From: Ceratorhiza oryzae-sativae
Lineage: Eukaryota; Basidiomycota; Agaricomycetes; Cantharellales; Ceratobasidiaceae
Assembly: GCA_030998015.1 (NCBI GenBank)
Contig: JARWMV010000249.1
Span: 916,447-980,446 of the forward strand
Reading direction: 5' to 3'
Length of the DNA: 64,000 bases
The position numbers and the translations under genes are program-made. A model generated the notes under the pieces. It had not been told where the DNA came from, did not search any database, and saw only the letters and a program-made list of their open reading frames with translations. Below are positions 29,529 through 41,641 of this stretch, piece by piece (the first letter of the stretch is position 1; every line of letters starts with the position of its first letter).

Positions 29529-31111
29529 TGTTGAAGTGCAGTGAGTAACTGCACTCCAATGTATGACTTAGTGCAGTGAGATGAAGCAGATTGAGCCTGC
29601 TAGAGATGAGTGGGGAGAACGTTGCTGTTGATCAAGCAACTTGTACATTCATTTATATAGAATACAACAGATAAATACAGGTGGTACATCAGCTTGTATA
29701 CAAGAGAAAGAAAGTACAAATGGAGATAAAACATATAATATTGGACATGTTATGGATCACTAACATTTTTCTATTAATTTAGTCTGCTCTGCCAACCTCA
29801 AGCAATGCCTCTGTAATTAATTTGTGAAATACTTGAATTTGTATGCGCTCCAAATTGTACTATTTTCTGTTCCATTAAATAGTAAAAATTTCTCGCTCTC
29901 CAACGCATATTTTATTAAGTTTTTACGATAAGATCTCAGAGAGATACAGAGGTTGCGATATTTCCTCTTATCAGGAGATATTGATTACAACATTGCACTG
30001 CTCATATCTTGGCAACCGCTTACGCTATCAAAGCGATCTTGTGCTCTATCGATAGCTAATCTTCAGCGGTATCTGCTGCCCGAAGATCGTCACGCCAGAA
30101 TGGCCTGAAGATCATTAGAATCTTACTGGACCGTCAATCAAGATCTAATGACTCCAGTGAGTCAGGAGAGCCTTCCAAATTGATCCAGAAGCTTCTCTGA
30201 CTCACTTTATGACTCACTGAGATGTAGCCTCTGTTCATTACATGTATATACTATGATAATATGATCTACAAGCCAATAGCAGGTCTCAGATGCATCAATG
30301 CCTTCGATCCACACCCTGTCTTTACTCTTATATCCTATACTGGGCTAGGGTGTACCCCAAGTATAGCAGTACCCTCTTTTGATGATTGCACTGGCATGCA
30401 TGTACCTATTTGGCTCTGGAATGCCCTCCTCAGGGTATAAAAGGACCTCCTCTGAGGCCCTTCCAGACCACCCCCCCTCTCTACTCTACTCAACCCAGAC
30501 CAGTTATTGGTTTCTTTTCTCTTTCTATTTTTTCTCTTGTCTGTGTGTGATTTCTTATATAACTAGTACTGAGGAATAAAGTACCATATTAGTTATATAC
30601 TGTCTGATTCATTGTATCTTATATACAGAGATATATAAGGATACAATATTGCCTGATTGAGCATGACTTTAAGTACCAGCTATTAGAGGAAATCTAAGTA
30701 CCTGTAGCTGAGGAAGTACGCGCATTAGGCAGCCCCCCATCTATCCTATAAGCTATTGCTTAAGTCTAGTATTAAGATTAGTATCAGTTAGTCCAAGCAA
30801 CTAGGGCTGAACTACATTTAAGATATCTAAGGGAACCTGACCATAGTAGTCTTGCTCTTTATACCTATAAATTAGTCAGTTCACACTGTGAAAGATTAAG
30901 ACTACCTTGAGTGTTACTTGATTGCATTGCAACTACTTTGAGCCTTCTTACTCTAGTCTAAGAAGTATTGAGTACAATTAGTGTATACTAACATATCTAC
31001 ATTTGCTTAAGCTCTAGATATTCAAGTGTACCCTGACCCATAACAGGACACAAGACAAAGGAGAGGTAAAATATTGATATATCCTTGATATATGCACAGA
31101 ATTGTTCAACA
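29529..31111 (-). repeat. Copia Z 3' LTR, split by LTR-1 C
   Basis: The two parts 29529-29747 and 31051-31111 give about 280 bp, matching the 276-bp 5' LTR at 37701-37976. Confidence 0.88.
29748..31045 (-). mobile_element. LTR-1 copy C (solo LTR, inverted)
   Basis: 1298 bp, TGTTATGGATC...GACCCATAACA, reverse orientation to copies A and B. It is flanked by a perfect GGACA duplication (29743-29747, 31046-31050) and sits within the copia Z 3' LTR. Confidence 0.93.
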
Positions 31112-31220
31112 CTCCCCCTAAAACAAGCAACAATGAGACTTAAAGAGAAAAGAAAAAGGACTCAAAGTCCTGTGCTAAGAGCGTGTGAGGAAAAGATTTG
31201 CCAAGTGCATCAGCATGGCA

Positions 31221-33397
31221 TCATTTGTGGATACCCAGGAAAGAATTTGCAAGATACCAGTGTTGATCATAGTTGAGTGGCTTGGTGAGCACATTGGCAA
31301 GGTTTCCTTTGGACAGAATGAATGATACTGTAAGATTTTTCTTGTGGATTTCATCTTGGACAAAATTGTACAGTATGTCAATGTGTTTTGTACATGTTTT
31401 GTTTGTTGGGTTGTGTGCAGATTTGATTGCTGATTGATTGTTGCATAGAATTGGTGATGGTGTCAGCAACAAATATTTGACACTGATGTCATCAAGAAAC
31501 TGCACAATGGCCTTGAGTTCTTTTGCAGTGTGGCAGCAGGCAACAGTTTCAGCCTCCACAGTAGACAGTGCAACAGACAAGTGACGTTTGCTAAGCCAGC
31601 ATATAGCAGTGCCAGCTAGGATAATGACAGATCCCAAGATCAACTTGCAGTCGTGTTGAGTAGCAAATTCCAAGTCAGCATAAGCAACTTGGTAGAATGG
31701 TTTATGGCTGTTGTAAGTGAGTCTGATTTTGGCTGTTGTTGCAAGGTAGTGGTGAATGCGCTTTAAGATGTTTATATGCATGGCATCATAGCAGGTGGAG
31801 TGATGAGCAAGCATGCCTATGGTGAAAGCAATGTTGGGACAGATGCAGCAAGAGATCCAGAAAAGGCAACCAAGTTGAGTAATGTACAGGTAGTCAATTT
31901 TCTTGGTTGAAGGCTTGAGTACAGGCATAGTATTGGACATAGGGGTGGTTGCAGGAGTGGTGTTTTTGAGGTTGGTGAGCTTTACAATAGACTTGATGTA
32001 TGACTGCATGGTCAATGAGAGTGTACAGCAGGCACAATTGTGAGTGATAGCAATACCAAGAAAGAGACAAGTCTTGCCAAGATCTTTACAGTCAAATAAA
32101 TCTAGGATTTCCTGCTTGATCATTTCAATGTGTCTGGCAGTGCAGCAGATAACAAAATCATTGACATAGCATATGATGATTGAGTAGATGCCATCCTTCA
32201 TGCAAGTAAAAATAGAAGTGTCCTTGGCTGACAGACAATAGCCAATGGCAGTAAACTTGCTGTTCCTGAAAACTTCCCATAGGTGGCCAGCTTGATGCAA
32301 GCCATAGAGGGCCTGAGTGACAAGCATAAGGTTCGGTCTGCCTTTGCCATGACCTTCAGGGAACTTGACATAGAGAGGAATGTCCATCAGCACATGAGTG
32401 TATGTGCTGGTAACATCAACCATATGGCAGTCAAAATCAGTGTGAGCAACAAGAGCAAATATAGTGTGGATGTATGCAAGGTCAGGGGCGTTTGAGAAGG
32501 TTTCATTGTATGTGAGGCCAGTGATTTGTCAATTCCTGTGGATTACTAGCCTAGCTTTTAGACAAACCTTGTTACCATCAGCATCTTGTTTGATTTTCAG
32601 TACCGGGCCTGAGGTGAGTATCTGTTGGCCATGCAGTACTTTGCGATGATCAATGATCTTGTAGACATTTTGTTTCTGCAGCTGTTTGAATTTGGCATCT
32701 AGGGTGGCGATTCAGTCTTCACAGTGGTCAGATTAAAGAGCATCCAACCATCTAGGAGAGTCAGAGTCAACTAGGTCAGGTTGGGTGAGCAAGGTGAAAT
32801 GTTTGGTGGCCCAGGCATTGTAGCATGGCATGTTGTTGTTGCAATTAGAGCCTAGCGCAAGAAAACAGTTGTGTATGCACTTGGGTAGCTGTGAGCAATA
32901 CGTGTGGTCCCCAATAGTAGTTGTATCAATGCAATAGACCTTGTCAGGGTTGTGTATGTAAGAACCAGAGCATGTATGCATATTGTCAAGTGCCTGGAGC
33001 CAGAGTACACATTTGGGTTTGGATTTCTTGTTGAGCTGTTTGTGATGGTAAGGATTTTTGCCAGCGCGTGCCTGTGTTCTTGTGGTACAGTGAGTTATGC
33101 CAGGGATAGTGCAATTGGAGGGTTCAGATGTGGTAGGCGCAGCAGCAGGTCAATGTGAATGCTCAGTGGGCTTGACAGTAGCAGTAGGAATGTGTGTGGT
33201 AGGTGTGGGATCAGGTTGTGACAATATGGAGGGCTCCCCCTGAGCCTGGTTGGTCAAGTCTTGGGGCTGAGTGGTTGTATGCGCCAGTTGCAGTGCTTCA
33301 GGGCCAATGCCCATCTCCCCCTCACTGGGTGCAAAGACTTGAATCCATTTTTTGTCTGATAGGCTGTCAGTTTCTTTGGATGATGCAATAGGGGCTG
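31221..33397 (-). pseudogene. Copia Z reverse transcriptase and RNase H
   Basis: The best frame (32423 down to 31221, 400 codons) shows copia RT: VDVTSTYTHVLMDIPLYVKF, LYGLHQAGHLWEV and ICYVNDFVICC, where the usual YVDD box reads YVND, so a catalytic Asp is lost. It also shows DLGKTCLFLGIAITHN. RNase H follows with VALSTVEAETVACC and SAIKSAHNPTNKTCTKHIDI. The RT front (32424-33397) is read only in broken frames (FETFSNAPDLA-like text and an acidic/Pro linker with PIASSKETDSLSDKKWIQVF before the LTR-5 insertion). Not functional. Confidence 0.85.
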
Positions 33398-34180
33398 TGT
33401 CGTGACCCTCTGGAGGCTCCCTTGTGGAGCACTTAAGTAGTGGCTGCATTGACAGTTTGGTGCTATGCAGTATGTATTGAGTGTTCTAGTTACAGTGTTT
33501 GCTATGGTCTATGGTGGTTGACTAGATAAAGCAAGCTGAGGCGTCCAGTCTTGCTTTATCCTCCTTATATATACTTGTGGCTGCGGTGGCTGCGGACGTA
33601 TTATCTAAGCACACTCCGCAGTATGTGTAGGTTATGTACAGTACTATGGGTTAGGTAATTGTTTATCTTAAGTTTGTGCGGCTCCGAATCTTATAGAGCC
33701 ACGCGAGGTCCAAGGGGTAGGTGCTGAGGTCACATGATCCTGCTGTAAGCACTGGGATCACATGACAACTCGCTCCTCGCTCCAAGTAACAATGGAGAGA
33801 AATGCTGGAGTGAGTTCAGGGTAACAACTGCAAGTGCTGAGGTCACGTGACCCTTCTGTAAGTGCCAAGATCACGTGACAACTTGCTCCTCGCTCCAAGT
33901 AACAAGGGAGAGAAATGCTGGAGCAAGTTCAGGGTAGCAACCGTAAGCGCTGAGGTCATGTGACCCTTCTGTAAGCGCCAAGATCACGTGACAACTCGCT
34001 CCTTGCTCCAAGTAACAAGGGAGAGAAATGCTGGAGCGAGTTCAGGGTAACCACCATAAGCGCCGGCTAAGCGCTGAGGTCACGTGACCTTGTTTATGGC
34101 TTGTTCTGCTTAGGAAAAAATGCCATAAATCTGTAAAAATATTTGGTTGTTTTGTTATGTCTGTTTGACGGGTCATAACA
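33398..34180 (-). mobile_element. LTR-5: solo LTR (783 bp) with internal tandem repeats
   Basis: TGTCGTGACC at the low end and GGTCATAACA at the high end, flanked by a perfect GGCTG duplication (33393-33397, 34181-34185). Removing it joins copia Z sequence ESPA to PIASSKETDS. It is a family not otherwise seen in the window. Confidence 0.88.
33723..34093. repeat. Tandem repeat, about 112-124 bp units, with CACGTG sites
   Basis: Units start GCTGAGGTCAC at 33723, 33835, 33949 and (partial) 34073. Each carries TCACGTGA-like palindromes (some decayed to CATGTG or CACATG) and CTCGCTCCTCGCTCCAAGTAAC. They lie within LTR-5. Confidence 0.85.
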
Positions 34181-34483
34181 GGCTGGTGATTCAAATGAGA
34201 TCAGATCAGGGAGGTGGCATGGGAAATAGATGTTGCATGATGTGTGGATCATGTGATTGGGCCACACGAGGTAGCACCAAACCCCACCAGAGTTCCTGTT
34301 GATCCCTGTGAAAATTGTGCAACAGGTCTTGGCCTTGAGCTTTGAGTGGCCTTTGTTTTGAATGAGGATGTGGCATGTTGTGCCAAACAATTGAAAGTAC
34401 AACATGTTGATAGGCTTGTTGAACATTTTGATTTGGGGGATGTGCCATTCTCCTTGGATTTTGTGTGGCATATTGTTGCCTAT

Positions 34484-34862
34484 TGTCGACAATGACAAGT
34501 CAGGCAGGCAATGAGGAAAAGAGTAAGAAAAGAAAAGAACTTGTATTCGACAAGAGGTCAAGTTCTTGAGGAGCCCTCTGCAAACTTGACCTGGTTTATA
34601 TACATAGTACAAGCCACATCATAACAAACAAGTCTGTACAGTGAGTCATGACTGATAAGAGATAGAAGCAGTAGAAGCAACTGCAGAACTGCAGAATTTC
34701 ACATCAGAGTTGAAATACATCTCGGTTGTCGGTCCGGAATATCCCCTGAATCACATGACACAGATATACCATAAAAGGCAAGTATGTTTGAAGCTGGTCT
34801 CATAAAATGTAGAAAATCGAGAAAATATTATAGAGTGGATATATGCGTGTCAGTTTGTGACA
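34484..34862 (-). mobile_element. Solo gypsy LTR in copia Z integrase
   Basis: 379 bp, same family as the three LTRs at 10278-24475, flanked by a perfect CCTAT duplication (34479-34483, 34863-34867). It carries the same TATA and TCAAGAACTTGACCT-containing region on the minus strand. Confidence 0.93.
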
Positions 34863-36187
34863 CCTATAAGGTTTGTGTAGGCAACTGCTTCTTGCCAAAG
34901 AAAGAGTTTTCCACGAGTATTCAAATGACCATGTATCATGGTGCAAGAGTGTTCAGCTAAGGTACAATGGGCGTGTTTGGTGGGACTGTTTTGTGCAGAT
35001 GAATAGGGCGCTGTGGTAGTAATTTCAGTCCCAGTTTTGTTGCAGAACTTGCATAAGCAGCAGTTGATGAGCTCTTTGCCATTATCAAAATGCATGCACT
35101 TGATTTTGTGGCCTTTCTGGGTGTGAATGAAATTTGCCAGCGTGATGTAGCGATCGATGGCTTCACTTTTGTCACACATGAAGTGGACGAATGTAAATCA
35201 GGTGGCTGCGTGGACAAATACTATGTAGTAGCAATTGCCTTGGATTGAGTTTATCAATGCCAGGCCCCAGACATCCAAGTAAATGAGATTGGCAACCTTG
35301 TGAGGGGTTTTGATGGCCATAGTACTGAAAGGATGTGCATGAGATTTGCCTTGTACACACCCTAGGCAATCGAAATTTGGGTCAAGCAGGACTGATTTGG
35401 GATTAGCAATTTCAAGACTGCAAGCGAGGTTGCTGTTCTTGAGGCGAATAATGTTTTGCAGGTCTGTATGTGTGAGTATTATGTGCCAATTGCATAGAGG
35501 GCACGCAATGTATGCATGTTGACACAGGTCTGTAGTAGCCATGAGGTACCAGGAGTTTCCAGTTCAGTGTTCACCAATCTTCTTGGCTAGTGTGAAGAGC
35601 CATTGATTGTTGGGGCTGATTTCGTTGAAGAAAGTGATTGTGTTGCAGGTCACGTGAGCAGAGTGACAAGGATATTCATTGGTCCAAGAGGATAGGGATA
35701 AAAGGTTGACTGGCAAGTTTTCGACAAGGGCAACGTTTGTAAAGTATATGCAGCTGTCAGGTGATCTGTACTGAGGCTTGTTGTTAATGACCTGAGGCAT
35801 GCGCATGTATGTGTGCAAAGTGATTTCACTGAAACCTGAGATGGTGGCTGTGCTGCCAATGCCCTGGATTGTCAATGACGTTGGAATAAAAGTGGTTAAA
35901 TGCTTGTGCTGGTTGGTAATGTGGCAGGATGCACTGGAGTTGATGATCCAGGTGTCATCTAGACCAATGCCAAATTGGGCGTTGTTCTGAAAAGAGAAGG
36001 AGAAATGTTTGAAGTTTTTGGTGAAATATTGCTGAATGCATGTTGGTAGATCTTCAAATGCAGGTGGATTTGGAGTAGTAAGGAGTTCTCGGGTAATCAG
36101 TGCACAAGAAGATTGTTGGTTCAAGCTGGGTGTATGCATCGTAGTAGCATGTGTGAAACAGAAAGAGTAGGCAAAGTCTGAAGACAA
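34863..36187 (-). pseudogene. Copia Z protease and integrase N-half
   Basis: Minus strand from 36187: protease-like DDTWIINSSASCHITNQHKH (active-site DSG replaced by NSS). Then a pre-integrase motif with LDPNFDCLGCVQGKSHAH and NLIYLDVWGLALINSIQGN (integrase core start). Then MHFDNGKELINCCLCKF and TTTAPYSSAQNSPTKHAHCTLAEH (core with PYSS/QN motif). The frame continues past the gypsy solo LTR. Stops separate the parts. Confidence 0.82.
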
Positions 36188-36399
36188 TATAAAATTTGTG
36201 TGTTCACCATTGTTGCTGTTGTCTTGGCTGTTGCGACGCTGGCTGTTATTGCTGTTGTTGCCATTGTTATGTGTGTTGTTGTGGCGATTGTTGCATCTGC
36301 TGGTATTAGCATGCCTGGTACCACAGCCTCAGCCAGATCCTCAGCGGCTGTTTGTGGTATGACCACCTCTATGTCCTCCTCCCCCAGGTTTACAGCAGT

Positions 36400-37666
36400 C
36401 AGCCTTCTTGTGACTGGGGATGCCACAATTATGGCATATAATCTCAATTACAGCAGAAACATGGCGATTTGGGGTGCCTCAGCAATTCCCAGGGACTTGG
36501 CGATTACATGCAAAGAAGGATTTTTTGCTGATGACTGACTTTTGGCAATGATATTCAGTGAGTAGGCAGGATTGAATGTTGGTAGATAGCTTGGAACTGT
36601 CAGTATTGCCAGATTCAAGGTGTTGAGGGACGACAGAGACAAGTACCTGCCAGGATTCAGGCAGCAAGACTAAGAGTTGCCAAACAAATTCAATTTCTTT
36701 GAGTTGATCTGATGATTCAGTGAGGAGTGCAATGTTGAGATTGTTAAATATCTTGCGTAACTCCTTTATATGCACCTCTAAGTTGTCCCCTTCGTTCATG
36801 CATAGCGAAGTAAAGTGGTTTCAGAGCATAGTCATTGCAGCGACACCTAGGGACTGGTATTGGTTCCTAAGTATGGCCCAAGCATTGGCAACAGAGGTTT
36901 TGCAGGCGACATGGATCATAGGGCTGGTGTCAACATGGCGATGTAAAGCACCTAGTGTGGTAGTGTTCTTTTTGTCCCAAGCAGGTTGGTTGTTCAGATT
37001 GCTAGGTCAAGGGGTAGAGCTGCTGACAATGTCCCATACATCGACCTCTTGAAACATATCTTGCATTTGTATGCGCCAGACTTGATAGTCGTCCTGGCCT
37101 TGGAGCTTGGCAATTGCATAGTTCTTGTTGGTGATGACTAGCATGGGAGCGTTGGGTGTGCCTTTGGATGATGACGCCATAGTAGCAGGCTGAGCAGTAG
37201 CAGCAGCAGCAGTGACAGTAGATGAAGGAGCAGGCACAATAGGTAGTGTGGGGGTGATGGGTTCGGTGGGCAACAGTAAGCTGATCTGGGCAAACAACAA
37301 TAGGTATAGGCAGTTGTCAAGAGATAGATGTTCGATGCCTGTGTGTGTATGCACCCCTAGTAGTGCTTTGTATAGGCTGAGTTGATCACTAGTGAATTGG
37401 TACTCTGTGGTGCCAAGTTGTAACAAGTAAAGCTGATTGTGGAGATCACGTTTGACAGTATCAAGGGTGGACATGTTTGAGGGCAATGGCAGTAGTGCAA
37501 TGTCAAAGGGTGCTGGATTGAGTGTGAAGTCAGCAAATTCATCTGTAGCACCCATAGCGTTGAGGAAATCTTGTACTTGGCAATCCAATGAAGTTGGTAA
37601 CAAGTGAGGTGATAGATGTGGTGATTGAGCAGGCATAGATAACTGAGGATTCAACAGGGTGGGCAA
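36400..37666 (-). pseudogene. Copia Z gag with zinc knuckle
   Basis: The 219-codon N-terminal frame (37666-37007) has LQGQDDYQVWRIQMQDMF, the copia gag signature. The next frame (36799-36479) continues with helices (HIKELRKIFNNLNIALL). The zinc knuckle CHNCGIPGHKKADC is read near 36400-36440 in another frame, followed by a Gly/Asn/Ser-rich linker leading to protease. The gag is therefore broken by at least two frame changes. Confidence 0.8.
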
Positions 37667-37687
37667 CTGGTGAGCTCAATAACGAGC

Positions 37688-37700
37688 AGGGCTCATAACC
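37688..37700 (-). promoter_or_regulatory. Copia Z primer binding site (half-tRNA iMet)
   Basis: The sense strand reads GGTTATGAGCCCT directly after the 5' LTR, the same core as in copia Y and complementary to the initiator tRNA-Met anticodon arm. Confidence 0.62.
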
Positions 37701-37976
37701 TGTTGAAGTGCAGTGAGTAAATGCACTCCAATGTATGACTTAGTGCAGTGAGACAAAGCGGATTGAGCCTGCTAGAGATGAGTGGGGAGAACATTGCTGT
37801 CAATCAAGCAACTTGTACATTTGTTTATATAGAATACATCAGATAAATCCAGGCAGTACATTGGCGTGTATATGAGAGAAAGTACAAATGGAGATAAAAC
37901 ATATAATATTGGACATGACACAAAGGAGAGGTAAAATATTGATATATCCTCAATATATGCATGGAATCATTCAATA
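37701..37976 (-). repeat. Copia Z 5' LTR
   Basis: 276 bp starting TGTTGAAGTG. The outer end is mutated to CAATA. Matches the split 3' LTR at 29529-31111. Confidence 0.9.
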
Positions 37977-37981
37977 AGGCA

Positions 37982-40698
37982 CACAAAACTTCAAGTGTGC
38001 TCAATTGAGTGCATTTACCTTGGGTTTGCCCCTAATAGGAAGCTGCACATGCTTGCTCAGCATGGTGCCGGTTGCATACTTACATCATGTGACATAGTCT
38101 TTGATGAAGGGTGTCACAACCTCTGAAAGTGGTTGTTGGACCTTGCTTTACAAGTGGCTAATGCCTCTGGTGGGTCTGGACTATGCCCTGACTACTGCTG
38201 ATGTGCAGCTTGTCTTGGCTTGATGCCTTGTGTGTGTCTACTGTCTTGTGGCTTGACACCATATGCACTTATGTGCTTGTGGCTGATGGACACCTGTCAC
38301 TGAGTAAGCAACTGTGGACAGCATCTAAGTCAGATGCTTAGTGCTGGGGCTTGCAATGTGGTCTTGACTCAAGACCCTTCTAGCTGTTACTTAAGCTAAT
38401 AAGTCAGCTAGGGACTGTTCTTCACACTGGATGCTTTAGAGGGGAATTGACAAGGTAGAGCAAGCTGGGGTAGACTGGCTTGCTCTCCTTGCTTTTATAC
38501 TATTCTAACCAAGGGAGTGACTAAGCATACATGCAGGATGAGTCAGAATGAATGGCAGTGATCAGTCAGCCAGTTACTAATAATAGTATGTCCATCAGTC
38601 AGCCAGTACTAATAATAGTAGCATGAGTAAGGTGAATGGCAGTGATCAGTAAGCAAGTGACTAATAATAGGACAAGGATCAGTAAGCAGGTGGAGGTGCT
38701 TACTCATGAGGAGGAGGTGGTCAAGCCACAAGACAAAGGTGGAAAACAAAGGAAGAGAAAATGATGGTTAGCCATGAGACCTTTGATTGTGGCTCATGAC
38801 AAAGGGCTAGACAATCAGCAGCATGTGGTTATTGAGGATCATGATGAAAGCCCAACCAATGATGATGAGAATAAATCAGATGAATTATCACCCCTTCAGA
38901 TTGACATTCATTCACCTACATTATCTGATAAACCACTCAAATTGTTAGAACCTGTGCATAAACCTGATGAACCTATAGTCATACCTTCAGATAGCTTGGA
39001 TTTGGAGCCTGAAGTGGAAGAGATCATAGCCTTACAGCCAGACCTGCTGCCAGCACATCAATCTATGTGCAAATGAAGAGCACCCATATGATATGGAGTG
39101 CAAGTGGGTGATTTAGCACATACAGATGAATTAGGAGATGAAGAGGCACTTACCACAATAATGGAATCACTGCCTCAAATGTTTGAGGAAGTGATGCATT
39201 GCCCAGACACCAATCTGTGGCTTGAAGCAATGACTGAAGAGCTCAAATCCATCAAGCAGCACAAAGTATGGACACTCATGGGCTGTCCTATCAACAAAAA
39301 TGTTGTTAAATGCAGATGGGTCTTTGACTATAGGCATGTCCTGATGGTGGGATCATGCACTACAAGGCTCAATTAGTTGTGAAGGGTTTTTCTCAATGCC
39401 CTGGAGTTGATTTTATCAAGATTTCATCACCTGTCACTGCTGCCAATTCATTACAGACCCTCCTAAGCATTGTAGCTGCACTTGATCTTGAGCTTCTCCA
39501 AATCAATGTCAAAACCACCTTTTTACATGGGGATCTTGATGAGGAGATTTATATGGAGCAACCTCCAGGTTTTGTTGAAGGCCTGGAATCTGTCTGGAAG
39601 CTCAACAAGGTGATTTACAGTCTCAAACAGGCAGTGCAAGCTTTCTATATGCACCTCAAGAAAATCCTTGAAGATATAGGATTTAATCAATGCAATACAG
39701 ATCATTCTGTATTTTGGCTATGTGAAGGTGATGAAGTGGCAATTATACTTAGCCATGTGGACAATATGCTACTTGCTGGACTGTCTACCAAAATTCTCAA
39801 TAAGGTCAAGGCAAAAATTGCTGAATCACTAGAAATCATCAATCTAGGTGAAGCAAGAATGTTTGTAGGCATTGAAATTGAGTGCAATCACAGTGCAGGC
39901 ACACTCAAGATCTCTCAGTGCCATTATATTAACAATATTCTTGCTTGCTTCAATATGTCTGACTGCAAATCATGCAAAACTCCAATGGCTGAATCACCTA
40001 ATTTACCAAAGCTTGAAGTGCTGTCAATTGATCAAAACTGATACCAGCAGCTTATCAGGTCTCTTATGTATGCTATGATTTCTATGCAACCTGACATTGC
40101 TTATGCTACTGGTATACTTGTGCAGCACACAATGAATCCTGGCAAAGAACACTGGAACTCTGGCAAGCAAGTTCTACAATATCTTAAAGGTACTATGGAC
40201 TTAGGGATTGTCTATAGTCACTCTCACAACTCAAATTTACTTGGATATGTCAACACTGATTATGCCAGCAATAAGCATACAAGCCATTTGACTACTGGCT
40301 GGGTGTTCTTACATGCTGGTGGCACTATTGCTTACTCATCCTGGAAACAGCCAACTATTTCTCTGTCTAGTACCAAAGCTGAATATGTTGCTGATGCTAG
40401 TGCCAGATGTGAACTGTTATGGATTCATCAATTTTTATCCAAATTAGGTTTTCTCTCAGAGGGTGCAACTCCTCTATTCTCAGATAATCAATTGGCTATG
40501 GCACTTGCAAGGAATCCTGTCAACCATCAGACTACAAAGCATATACACGTCAAATATCATTTTATTTGCAAAGTGATCACTCTTAAGGAACTCAACCTGC
40601 AATATGTACCTACAGAGAAACAGGTTGCAGATGCACTCACCAAGCCCCTAGGACGCCTCAAGTTTATTTGCTTCATGTCTGAGATGGGTATGGTTTGA
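37982..40698 (+). pseudogene. Copia W integrase end, RT and RNase H
   Basis: Plus strand. The integrase C-end (SIECIYLGFAPN) is at about 38000-38035. The stretch 38060-38770 is non-coding or unrecognised, with short direct repeats (CAGTGATCAGT, ACTAATAATAG at 38550-38680). An acidic linker follows at 38774-39076. RT starts near 39140 (MTEELKSIKQHKVWTL). It continues at 39355-40041 with FSQCPGVDFIKISSPVTAA, LELLQINVKTTFLHGDLDEE, LNKVIYSLKQAVQAF and ILSHVDNMLLAG (YVDDM box changed to HVDNM). RNase H (40066-40698) has VNTDYASNKHTSHLTTGWVF, LSSTKAEYVADASARCELLW and KHIHVKYHFI. Two internal frame breaks. Confidence 0.87.
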
Positions 40699-41641
40699 TA
40701 TTTTTCTTTTATCTGCATATTCACGCATAGGATTGAGTGAGCATGTTGAATTTACAATCATACGCATGTATGTATGCACATATTTGTTTCTGTTTCATAT
40801 CCCCCCTCTCTGACATCATGCGCGAGTTCGTGGGAACCCCCTCTCCTTCCTTAGTTCTCTACCTTCTTAGTTGAGCTAAGTTATTGTATTATCTTTCTTT
40901 TCTCATGTACTCTATTCACACCGTACTCTGTAGTACGATTTGTATCTTAGCCACGAGTTACCTCCCTGCGTGAGATAACGGACCTCTGAACTTACTCTCA
41001 TGCCTAATCTGGCTTATCTGGTGAGTGATCTTATCGCATCTCTCGTCTTACCAGTTCTGAGTGCAGTATTTCGGCGCCTATGTCGAATCTAGGATCTGGG
41101 GATGGGGGACCCACGCACACCCTAGATTCGGTAATATTCACATCTAGGATATGCTTTTTTATGTCGGGCAGACAGTCTAGGTCTGCACCCGAAGGCCTAC
41201 TCGGCGATTCCGAGGTGCGAATTGTTTCCATTTAGGATATGCTCGCATCAACTAATTTACTCAGACGTATTCCGTCCATTTATGTTTACGGGAAGCCACC
41301 CAATATTACATAGTGAAAATCATATCAGTGCTTCTTATGAAGTTCAAGCCCGAATTTTGACCGTTTGAGAGGGGAGCGAGGCGATTCATCAACATAATAG
41401 TAAGGGTATGTTGTATCTATGCCGGTTGCAAATTGCCGGAGCGCCAAGTTGATTCCACCTTGATCCTCGCGCATTGGGGCTACACCCTCCTAATTATTGT
41501 GGGTCACATGTACGTAGCAGGAAAGAAGTATCATACCCCAGTTTCCCCCGGTATCGGCTTCTCAATGTTATTCCGAAGTGTGTTTACCTCCTCAGTAAGC
41601 TATACGGAGGTATGTGGATTAGTTTGTCTGATCTTTTTCCT
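40699..41641. other. Right border of the transposon island, no gene seen
   Basis: After the W RNase H stop there is no recognisable purine tract or 3' LTR, and base composition returns to host-like. Short ORFs on both strands lack conserved features. Confidence 0.4.

Larger units (their letters stand above)
29529..37976 (-). mobile_element. Copia element Z (minus strand), inserted in W
   Basis: 8448 bp including three later insertions. The LTR start is TGTTGAAGTGCAGTG at both copies. The 3' LTR ends TTCAACA and the outer 5' LTR end reads TTCAATA. It is flanked by a perfect AGGCA duplication (29524-29528, 37977-37981). Removing it rejoins W integrase in frame. Sense is minus: gag at the high end, RT/RNase H at the low end, and a purine tract (CTCCCCCTAAA on plus) after 31111. 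Confidence 0.93.
9197..40698 (+). mobile_element. Copia element W (Ty1/copia, plus strand), outermost host of the nest
   Basis: W survives in three pieces: a gag stub 9197-9265, a gag/PR/IN piece 27978-29528, and a piece 37977-40698 with the IN end, RT and RNase H. The first two join in frame once LTR-2 is removed (…SIAKG then KDVTLKAKEQ, leading to the zinc knuckle). The second and third join in frame once copia Z is removed (PDNRH then TKLQVCSIECIYLGFAPN). Domain order PR-IN-RT-RH is that of Ty1/copia. No LTR of its own is recognisable: the left side is lost at LTR-1 copy A, and the right side ends in ordinary sequence after 40698. Confidence 0.85.

Noticed and set aside
33720..34095. CRISPR-like array
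   Set aside because: Units are contiguous tandem repeats without unique spacers, in a eukaryotic LTR.
36200..36538. Plus-strand hydrophobic ORF that looks like a membrane protein
   Set aside because: It is the antisense of the Asn/Gly-rich gag linker of copia Z, which gives Val/Ile/Ala-rich text.
38060..38770. Another solo LTR inside copia W
   Set aside because: The start near 38117 resembles 62509 for about 30 bases, but no matching end or target duplication could be found.
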